A program made the position numbers and the translations under genes. A stretch of DNA of 11,874 bases from positions 634,239-646,112 of the forward strand of contig CAJNDS010002390.1 in the NCBI GenBank assembly GCA_905221605.1. Reading direction: 5' to 3'. The notes under the pieces are model-generated. The model did no database searches. It saw nothing but the letters and a program-made list of their open reading frames with translations, and had not been told where the DNA came from. Shown here in pieces: positions 9,301-11,874 of this stretch; position 1 is the first letter of the stretch; the number at the start of each line of letters is the position of its first letter. The DNA is from Symbiodinium natans. Taxonomy: Eukaryota > Sar > Dinophyceae > Suessiales > Symbiodiniaceae.

Positions 9301-9410
9301 ACCTTTGGGTCACACTGCTCGTCCTGTTCCACGAGTCCCACAAGCTCATCTTTTTTTGTGCTCCTGGATTTCAGGACCTCCCTTTTTCCCTGCCAAAGGC
9401 TTTGCCTCAT
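3339..9410 (-). CDS. ORF B: giant Gag-like RNA-binding protein, S1-like plus six CCCH zinc fingers
   Basis: This 2023-residue frame encodes no recognisable enzyme. Visible parts in order: an S1-like beta-barrel (about 74-135, with G-Y-G-A-F-L-D-Y-G); a Trp-rich patch (153-191); CCCH fingers at C383-H401 and C476-H494 (both C-x7-C-x5-C-x3-H) and C527-H546 (C-x8); a possible SAM-like helical segment (657-705, weak); a basic stretch (797-835); an imperfect 18-residue tandem repeat (988-1023); a hydrophobic, possibly folded region (about 1130-1320); three more CCCH fingers at C1612-H1632 (x9), C1644-H1663 (x8) and C1670-H1689 (x8); and a lysine-rich tail ending NNRKKK. CCCH and S1 folds usually bind RNA, so a role in packaging or capsid-like particles is inferred. 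The first ATG at 9410 has a poor context (C at -3, A at +4) and lies inside ORF A, so translation by +1 frameshift from ORF A is more likely than initiation there. No aspartic protease, HHCC/DDE integrase or reverse transcriptase motif was found. A captured host RNA-binding gene is the alternative. Confidence 0.85.
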   Translation of the reverse strand: MRQSLWQGKREVLKSRSTKKDELVGLVEQDEQCDPKVKTKDAPGADDTEMVSEEHAKKVPRAGALESPGTHCYQEGDKIIGLVRCINGYGAFLDYGDINVLVPAEGNNVHQFQFGDTVNGTVKRVEDDGTIILDTFLVLEEDEEDSSSKLRKWKDSGWGTWWTGSWQTGQWYKGSDGQWDWKSEEQQSREWFAESKASSKEQEEAEQKQLYGEKICRNLLEDETIDNDYVGKITGMLLSRSMDVIVECIADHAFLNNEARSAYNILLSDDWKPEEKERVGVEETTTFSRKQYHDALYELARKKRRFSGPVVGEAVAMLLSKGKDELWNELWLDTKRFLQELDGAVEEMSKRENRPIEAYMDPDQYKKAHTTPKTVSPGYSKLCKFFNQGRCRNGDGCSYEHRRYGEGWPEGEPTEPKNSQKTGDEDGDIGGPPTDEGTVDEAQQEREDSAFRAQYNYGKGTSKGEPALGETKKRLCLYYNQSGCKYGTACRYLHDDDMALEGTWEPGKSWDNASRRALRDAGFHHCCFDYYLNGRCRVRFGCKYSHEEMSEDRLAQLKHLVNVANHVSFQRAKGLEIPDRNAFQPPVSGGAESSSSSAPKALQMTNVSQKDGEKGILDEEEADEQKNSVAASTSTQLHNPEEPIENWMARNQHLWVYTPHVSEVMITLGVTNVSDLQEFIFVEDLVDKGINKVTACKILQLVGEVRYRPGGPEKAVPSDASVRVQQSSGNKGTGRAAVRTLTQVREAEGSGAKTMPRGSYRELFDKVKYRDAWTLAQRSPLCVQKLKLVGVGMPPVNPPTKKYRSRSNPVKRGRPLLDKKQVRQVPRSRSQRRAQPAEVVEKPKPLELKPRGGLSYRFSRAWADVVDDDDQAEALVSYAASSSDSSEEETNAVHRMREILLQERDLQRTAIRGNVPMGGSSGPNDGQKKSVHLGKERDKASRGETRQEVTSQVFSLPQPSRRAEQSQKRARDGSVMVGSLAVGSTDEVLPGQGVAGQVNVPESAQVLPGHEVAGQETAPEGAVQISGEETDQKEGEGGSNDLRGDDAKKLDGGSVRSDLQQLLVKGLLNRIYWKVAVGKLPVGQRDCQKGSNKMDRNLVISMSSEGASEQDENLALEDDADQSMGDGAMVVLVYDPRTLIQSPTTDWVMRRGLTDRSIWPAMAYTAQRICAEMVQVDELNAQLNTGRLLFERRDQGYYCDLHHSFHDNPCLPVVGNYPLSVMGALLSPGLEKEFRDTGKFGTAMEAIAYDWSRSPGMEVHVELMARVANLVAPFLRLGGQGTVANSEFLWQHGRDQMMEFLQAATCADQLEVLWRRMDDDADEEVDPTGMVLEIPDQQDAVLDQGNNESLIPIEDAGGETLGDTGRDGKAPEVSPEEETSSGSSRLAGTRIFLWSVYSRVASNFSTQDRTTGKIFDSTKGYPGEGPNNGDNPSSKRNLPWISEDYLDEVVSKKMERSSDMDGLEGSVPGSEGSLEKVEVENVTASKILMALWKKGHRVGYRRLCRLNVSGCKVGTMKRPIKRVQKIGTRKALMKKFNVFGSSQRGSGAGGKPIMKVVGPRPGFPAVLQASNTDSTWGEGSSSQAHGNVHVEQNRPMDRYEAERLEKRKKGFCYWFSKGKDRCKFGEDCKFIHSEDDVVLHSYWCKYYVAGRDCFAGKDCAFSHDATGVRCIQFARSGKCRYGDRCVFEHGVPLDEQRPRSPRTPPRDGPRRSSGANGGEKEISPEQFDDGEEYSMTYDDDTKMSELLMEAISILSNGKPDLARAEADPLFKLLKFKGDADQMDREWVSWTDDMLSVLELHEVVKSYEVSLEEVEEWVNDLRIWFERANLEEEKDPKRGKKRSLERESSKDIPAEKEVVETSETEVIVEEEAKKVKKKRKPVVIEDPYTLLVPKPKKMRATIEKSGSSSNAAVSAGEKASRMRAKSIVGGKAKKKEKSQSPKKGEVVVVKGPEEKDRPPDVDEQASAAVSAELGQSCQAIEDAKREGLVSSIQRGVQDPVLAVSDLEYILLQLHLKIANNRKKK
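4344..4577 (-). other. Distal CCCH zinc-finger triplet of ORF B
   Basis: Three fingers sit close together (residues 1612-1689), with 11 residues between the first and second and 6 between the second and third. Spacings are C-x9-C-x5-C-x3-H, then C-x8-C-x5-C-x3-H twice. All ligand residues are present. The compact arrangement resembles tandem CCCH modules that read RNA cooperatively. Confidence 0.88.
6342..6449 (-). repeat. Imperfect 18-residue tandem duplication in ORF B
   Basis: Residues 988-1005 and 1006-1023 share the pattern VLPG-x2-VAGQ-x3-PE-x-A. The block lies in a low-complexity linker between the basic region and the hydrophobic middle region. It is an in-frame duplication that has diverged, so it predates this insertion. 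Confidence 0.7.
7296..7442 (-). other. Possible SAM-like helical domain in ORF B
   Basis: Residues 657-705 show a spaced pattern (LGV, DLQEF, DLVDKGI, ACKILQLV) like helices 1-5 of a sterile alpha motif or a related helix-hairpin fold. SAM domains mediate oligomerisation or RNA binding. The resemblance is by eye and weak; structure prediction would decide. Confidence 0.35.
7773..8264 (-). other. Proximal CCCH zinc-finger triplet of ORF B
   Basis: Three fingers (C383-H401, C476-H494, C527-H546) are spread out, with linkers of about 74 and 32 residues rich in E, D, G and K. All twelve ligands are present. The first two have the x7 spacing and the third x8. The wide spacing contrasts with the compact distal triplet, so the two groups may bind different RNA sites. 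Confidence 0.88.
8838..8954 (-). other. Tryptophan-rich patch in ORF B
   Basis: Residues 153-191 contain ten tryptophans among G, S, T, Q and K, in a loose W-x-T-G / G-Q-W pattern. It directly follows the S1-like domain and an acidic linker. It is not a second WW domain, because Trp spacing and the terminal proline do not fit. It could be an aromatic RNA-stacking or self-association segment. Confidence 0.6.
9006..9191 (-). other. S1-like nucleic-acid-binding domain in ORF B
   Basis: Residues 74-135 follow the S1 pattern: a G at the start of strand 1, G-Y-G-A-F-L-D after it, LVPAEG where S1 domains have a GL-(V/I)-(H/P)-x-S segment, then FQFGDTVNGTVKRVEDDGTIILD matching the F-x2-G-(D/Q)-x-V ... 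D-x-G-(R/T)-I-x-L-(S/D) end. S1 folds bind single-stranded RNA. Recognition is by motif only. Confidence 0.65.
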
Positions 9411-11169
9411 CTGCTTCAGTTCGCTCGGTGTCGACTTCCGGTGAACTTCTAGACGGCAACGCTTCTCCCTTCATGGGAGTGGACCCATCATTGGTGTCCT
9501 TTGTCACACCTTCTGCAGCAGGCAAATTTTCTTCCGCTGCAGGGCGATTGAGTTGATCATCCACGGCAGGCGCACTTTCTTCCACCGCAGGCTCCTTTGG
9601 TTCCATGGTTTCCAAAGGAGAATTGCCACCATCATTGACCACAGCTGCCTCATTGGCTCCGGTGTAGCCCTTGTCATTTCGTTCCTCGCGGCTAACTTCA
9701 GGTTGCACCAGTGCGTCCACCTGTGAACCTCCATCATCAGCTGCTGCGGAGACCTGCGCCCCATTGTTGCAGTCGCCCGTGGAACGTAACACCATATGCA
9801 CCTCAACCCGTGCCTCCTTCGCACTCCAGGTACTATCTGGCGCATCGACCCGCGCTTCATTGGCGCTCCAGGCCTCATCTTTCCGATCAACCGTGTCTCC
9901 AGCAGTTTCAGAAGTTTCCTTTTCCCTTGGAATGGCAGAATTCTCGGCACCAAACGAAGAGACCTCCTCAGTCGTAATGCACAACTTTTTCTCTTCGTCA
10001 TCCAAATCTCCAGGGCCATCTTCCTGAACGACAGGCACCACATCCACCACTCGCTCTTCTGCAGCCGACACAATTCCGATCTCCACATTGGGCATTTTTT
10101 CTTCTGGACCCACCGATTCCACCGCTGCCACACCCTCAGAAAGCGTCTCCATTTCTTCCTGATCCAGATGTTGAGCTTCAGCGATGTCTGCTCGGTTTCC
10201 AGAAATCCCCTCTTCATCAGGAGAACCCGAGGTCGGGGCGTCACCACCACCCCTAGGACCGCTATCCCCGATAGTAGAGGGAAAATCCTTTTCACTTACA
10301 CTATTTACACCGCTGTTCACACTTTCCATGCTACCCTGCTGTGCCCTAGAAGACTCAGTAGGTGACGGAGACGAGGTAGCACCCAGCGCTGGCTCATCTT
10401 CCACAGGGACAATGCCCATTCCAACACCTGGCCCCTCGCTATTTCCAGCCATTCCAGTCTTCTTAGGCAACACCCATTGGGTATCTCCAGTGTCCAAGCA
10501 GTAAAGATATTCTCTCCCATCCTCGTGAAAATGGCGTTCCCATGTCTTCCCATCGCAGTCGATGATTGGAAGGTCAGCAGCTTGAGACGCTTTGCCTCCA
10601 CCACCAGCGTATAAGTCTTCATCTGACTCTTGCTGTATCCTTGCTGCCTCCAATTCCAGGATTTCTCCTTCGCTCATCACCATAGCAACAGGAACGACTC
10701 CTTCTGCGTCCCCAACGACGAGGATACTGCTTTTTGTCGCAGCAACAGGCGCAGTTTCTTCCGCTTCACCTGTCAACAGATCACCACTTTCAGCCGCGAA
10801 ACTCACTTTGTTGCGAGCTCGCTTGGAAACAGGGATAACATCCCCAACCAGTTCTGTCTGGCACCCTTGCTCCACCATCTTTGACATAGAGGAGCTTGTT
10901 GCTGGCGCTCCCGTTGATTCAGCAGATTCCGCAGCCCGAAGAAGATGCCCATGTTTGCTTAGAAGGCGCAGCAAAACTGCTTCCATCTGGTCTTCCAGTC
11001 CTTCCACCACCGGCTTCTCTTCGCCACGCATACCACCAACATCAACCAGAGCTTCCACATTGGGAACAACTTTTTCACCCGTTGCAGACCTTTTGACACC
11101 ACTTTCACCTTGGTCGCCCACATTGGAGCTCGATGATGTCGCACCAGTCCGTAACCAGTTGGTCGCCAT
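9346..11169 (-). CDS. ORF A: acidic WW-domain protein, first ORF of the element
   Basis: This 607-residue frame starts 65 nt inside the 5' LTR, at an ATG in strong context (GCCATGG). Residues 207-236 form a WW domain with W210, Y221, Y223, W232 and P235 in the right spacing; WW domains bind proline-rich peptides. A short helical, leucine-rich segment (about 55-83) precedes it. The rest is mostly low-complexity, rich in E, D, A, V and S, and probably disordered. A 13-residue unit is tandemly duplicated at 434-457 (WSANEARVD / WSAKEARVE). There is no zinc knuckle or recognised Gag fold. Its end overlaps ORF B by 64 nt in the +1 frame, the usual layout of two retroelement ORFs made as one polyprotein. 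A Gag-like or structural role is inferred from position only. The LDTG inside the WW domain is not an aspartic protease site. Confidence 0.85.
   Translation of the reverse strand: MATNWLRTGATSSSSNVGDQGESGVKRSATGEKVVPNVEALVDVGGMRGEEKPVVEGLEDQMEAVLLRLLSKHGHLLRAAESAESTGAPATSSSMSKMVEQGCQTELVGDVIPVSKRARNKVSFAAESGDLLTGEAEETAPVAATKSSILVVGDAEGVVPVAMVMSEGEILELEAARIQQESDEDLYAGGGGKASQAADLPIIDCDGKTWERHFHEDGREYLYCLDTGDTQWVLPKKTGMAGNSEGPGVGMGIVPVEDEPALGATSSPSPTESSRAQQGSMESVNSGVNSVSEKDFPSTIGDSGPRGGGDAPTSGSPDEEGISGNRADIAEAQHLDQEEMETLSEGVAAVESVGPEEKMPNVEIGIVSAAEERVVDVVPVVQEDGPGDLDDEEKKLCITTEEVSSFGAENSAIPREKETSETAGDTVDRKDEAWSANEARVDAPDSTWSAKEARVEVHMVLRSTGDCNNGAQVSAAADDGGSQVDALVQPEVSREERNDKGYTGANEAAVVNDGGNSPLETMEPKEPAVEESAPAVDDQLNRPAAEENLPAAEGVTKDTNDGSTPMKGEALPSRSSPEVDTERTEADEAKPLAGKKGGPEIQEHKKR
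9351..9357 (-). promoter_or_regulatory. Candidate +1 frameshift site (A7) in the ORF A/ORF B overlap
   Basis: On the minus strand ORF A ends CAC AAA AAA AGA TGA. Skipping one A gives CAC AAA AAA GAT GAG, which enters ORF B. A peptidyl Lys-tRNA on AAA can re-pair fully after a +1 slip on AAAA, with AGA then the UGA stop just downstream. The frame B region is open from about 9503, so the whole usable overlap is about 158 nt, but the A7 run is the best slip site. Transcript slippage or a one-base homopolymer error could also explain the frame difference. Confidence 0.5.
9799..9870 (-). repeat. In-frame tandem duplication in ORF A
   Basis: Residues 434-457 hold two copies of a unit reading W-S-A-(N/K)-E-A-R-V-(D/E), separated by APDST. 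The duplication is in frame within the disordered part of ORF A. Confidence 0.7.
10462..10551 (-). other. WW domain of ORF A
   Basis: Residues 207-236 have the first Trp at 210, the aromatic pair Y221 and Y223 in the middle strand, the second Trp at 232 and the closing Pro at 235. There are 21 residues between the two Trps, the normal WW spacing. A partner with proline-rich motifs is expected but cannot be named; ORF B itself has only scattered prolines. Confidence 0.85.
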
Positions 11170-11234
11170 GGCTTCAAACTTCCACCCTAAAGCCGAAACA
11201 CAAACCGCAGGGAACCTAATTTGGGCTCATAACC
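11170..11234 (-). promoter_or_regulatory. 5' leader of the element
   Basis: This 65-nt stretch between the 5' LTR and the ORF A start contains the primer-binding site at its upstream end and a single TTTAGGG-like heptamer near 11186. It has no upstream ATG in a good context. It is short for an LTR element, so any packaging signal probably extends into ORF A or the LTR. Confidence 0.65.
11220..11234 (-). promoter_or_regulatory. Primer-binding site, matches anticodon arm of initiator-type tRNA-Met
   Basis: The minus strand reads GGTTATGAGCCCAAA directly after the LTR end. Its complement, TTTGGGCTCATAACC, has the form of a tRNA anticodon stem and loop: stem GGG, loop CTCATAA with anticodon CAT, then CC. 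The G-G-G stem is the hallmark of initiator tRNA-Met. Drosophila copia primes from the 5' half of initiator tRNA-Met cut near position 39-40, so the same internal-tRNA priming is inferred here. The match lacks the usual TGG that would pair with a tRNA 3' CCA end. Confidence 0.7.
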
Positions 11235-11336
11235 TACGGGGGGGAACCGAAGGGGGACGAGAAACCGAACAGTCAACCCCAACAGAAGCCCTTGATTTCC
11301 CTAGATCAACCACACAACAAACCCAAACCACAGGGC

Positions 11337-11344
11337 ACTCACCT
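11337..11344 (-). promoter_or_regulatory. Consensus-like 5' splice donor in the LTR
   Basis: The minus strand reads AG|GTGAGT, a perfect match to the common eukaryotic 5' splice-site consensus, about 115 nt into the LTR. The same motif is present in the 3' LTR at 2849-2856. It could pair with the AG at the LTR edge or with a site in ORF A. Use is unproven. Confidence 0.4.
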
Positions 11345-11369
11345 TTTACTACCAGGCACATGGCCCAGT

Positions 11370-11395
11370 CTTGAGCCATAAAAAATGATTTCCGG
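11370..11395 (-). other. Spliced-leader-like segment in the LTR
   Basis: The minus strand reads CCGG..CATTTT...TGGCTCAAG. The dinoflagellate spliced leader ends CCATTTTGGCTCAAG and begins CCG. The last eight bases GGCTCAAG match exactly, and CATTTT lies upstream with a 4-nt insertion between. The copy in the 3' LTR is at 2882-2907. It could be a decayed spliced-leader relic captured into the LTR, or chance; the middle of the leader does not match. Confidence 0.35.
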
Positions 11396-11457
11396 GTTTA
11401 TTAACCCTTTCAACTTCCAACACTAACTCTTTTTACAATACCAGTTGCAGCTCCGCA

Positions 11458-11462
11458 TAGGG
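11458..11462. repeat. Target-site duplication, right copy (TAGGG)
   Basis: TAGGG directly follows the LTR end (CTCCGCA) and duplicates 2742-2746. It is followed by in-phase TTTAGGG heptamers. Confidence 0.8.
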
Positions 11463-11513
11463 TTTAGGGTTTAGGGTTTAGGGTTTAGGGTTTAGGGTTT
11501 AGGGTTTAGGGTG
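11458..11513 (+). repeat. TTTAGGG array, right flank of the retrotransposon
   Basis: About eight uninterrupted heptamers. The first is truncated to TAGGG by the insertion. It is the continuation of the array at 2660-2746. Confidence 0.92.
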
Positions 11514-11852
11514 ATTCAGGGGGGGGGGGGGGGTCGGGGAGTTTAGGGTCCAGCCTTTGAGGCAGAGGACTCAGGTTTTGAGGGTTCAGGGTTTTCGGAT
11601 TTAGGTTTTTTTTGGGGCTTTTGTTTTTTTGGGCACGCGTTGTCGTGGCGCAGCCTTCCTGGGAACCAGAAAGATGCTATGTTCTGATCCCTGCGAATCC
11701 TACAGAAGCCCTACACCCGCCCTACAGCCGCCTTAAGTGACCTAAACACTAACACGGCAGCCTAACATGATTGACCATGCAATCCCCCTGCAAGCCTCTT
11801 TACCAGAAACCTAAGCTGCTCATAGCTGCCCGCTCTTCTGACACAGGCCCCT
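11514..11852. other. Right-flank spacer with a G15 run, no gene seen
   Basis: An uninterrupted run of fifteen G lies at 11519-11533. T-rich and G-rich runs follow near 11605-11630, then unique sequence with CCTAAAC- and CCCTAC-like fragments. No coding frame or RNA gene is recognisable. Confidence 0.5.
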
Positions 11853-11874
11853 CTAAACCCTAAACCCTAAACCC
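11853..11874 (-). repeat. CCCTAAA array at the right edge
   Basis: Three perfect C-strand heptamers run to the end of the window. At a right-hand chromosome end the plus strand would read TTTAGGG, so this is either interstitial DNA or inverted telomeric sequence. The array may continue past the window. Confidence 0.85.

Larger units (their letters stand above)
2747..11457 (-). mobile_element. Complete, apparently non-autonomous LTR retrotransposon (8711 bp)
   Basis: Two direct 223-bp terminal repeats, which I read as identical, bound an 8265-bp internal region. In element orientation it starts TG and ends TA, with a TAGGG duplication outside. A primer-binding site abuts the 5' LTR and a purine tract (AGGGGGAG) abuts the 3' LTR. 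Two long ORFs on the same strand fill almost all the interior. No protease, integrase, reverse transcriptase or RNase H signature is visible in either ORF or in the 3' untranslated region. The cis signals are those of an LTR retrotransposon. The internal-tRNA primer site resembles Drosophila copia, so Ty1/copia affinity is my inference. Identical LTRs and intact ORFs imply a recent insertion driven by enzymes supplied in trans, similar in logic to the Gag-only TR-GAG elements of plants. Confidence 0.88.
11235..11457 (-). repeat. 5' long terminal repeat
   Basis: This 223-bp copy matches 2747-2969 and should carry the promoter. In element orientation it holds: an AATAAA/TTAATAAA motif (11397-11402), either TATA-like or a poly(A) signal; a T6 run (11380-11385) that could serve as the TTTT-type core element reported for dinoflagellates; a spliced-leader-like segment (11370-11395); a consensus-like 5' splice site (11337-11344); and a pyrimidine-rich stretch ending in CCCCCCCGTAG at the LTR edge. 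Which bases are U3, R and U5 cannot be told without transcript ends. Confidence 0.93.

Noticed and set aside
9504-10295. 263-codon minus-strand frame inside ORF A, in the same frame as ORF B
   Set aside because: It is the +1 shadow of the Glu/Asp-rich ORF A, giving Lys/Arg/Trp-rich nonsense, and a stop at 9504 separates it from ORF B.
10480-10500. LDTG in ORF A as a retroviral-type protease site
   Set aside because: The residues lie within the WW domain between its conserved aromatics, and there is no protease flap or downstream ILG-type motif.
1-11874. A terminal telomere at either end of the window
   Set aside because: The arrays are short, interrupted, and face both ways; the right-edge array has the orientation opposite to that of a right chromosome end.
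1-11874. CRISPR array, tRNA or rRNA gene
   Set aside because: The direct repeats are telomere heptamers or LTRs without spacers. The only tRNA-like sequence is the 15-nt primer complement, with no full cloverleaf.

Overview
The window looks like nuclear DNA from a eukaryote with plant-type (TTTAGGG) telomere repeats. I favour a dinoflagellate. The reasons are abundant interstitial TTTAGGG DNA, very long intronless reading frames with WW, S1-like and CCCH modules, and a stretch in the long terminal repeats that partly resembles the dinoflagellate spliced leader. This assignment is inference; a plant, green alga or other alveolate with the same telomere unit is not excluded.

Layout. Positions 1-2746 are subtelomere-like and hold no gene I can support. 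There are short TTTAGGG arrays in both orientations, decayed variants, G-rich tracts and a 10-nt periodic block. Positions 2747-11457 are one complete LTR retrotransposon of 8711 bp lying on the minus strand. It is inserted into a (TTTAGGG)n array and flanked by a 5-bp TAGGG duplication. Positions 11458-11874 return to TTTAGGG array, a G15 run, unremarkable sequence, and a closing CCCTAAA array.

The element in its own direction (right to left): a 223-bp 5' LTR (11235-11457, begins TG); a primer-binding site complementary to the anticodon arm of an initiator-type tRNA-Met; a 65-nt leader; ORF A (607 aa, WW domain, very acidic); a 64-nt overlap containing an A7 run; ORF B (2023 aa, S1-like domain, Trp-rich patch, six CCCH zinc fingers in two groups of three, lysine-rich tail); a 369-nt 3' untranslated region; a hairpin; a polypurine tract; and a 223-bp 3' LTR (2747-2969). 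By eye the two LTRs are identical and both ORFs are intact, so the insertion looks young.

The striking point is that nothing in the internal region resembles protease, integrase, reverse transcriptase or RNase H. The element appears non-autonomous: it has every cis signal for retrotransposition, but its coding capacity is spent on about 2,600 residues of putative RNA-binding, Gag-like protein. It would have to be mobilised in trans by a pol-bearing relative, probably Ty1/copia-like judging from the internal-tRNA primer site. ORF B lies +1 to ORF A, so a joined product would need a +1 shift at or near the A7 run; a one-base homopolymer error or mutation is the main alternative.
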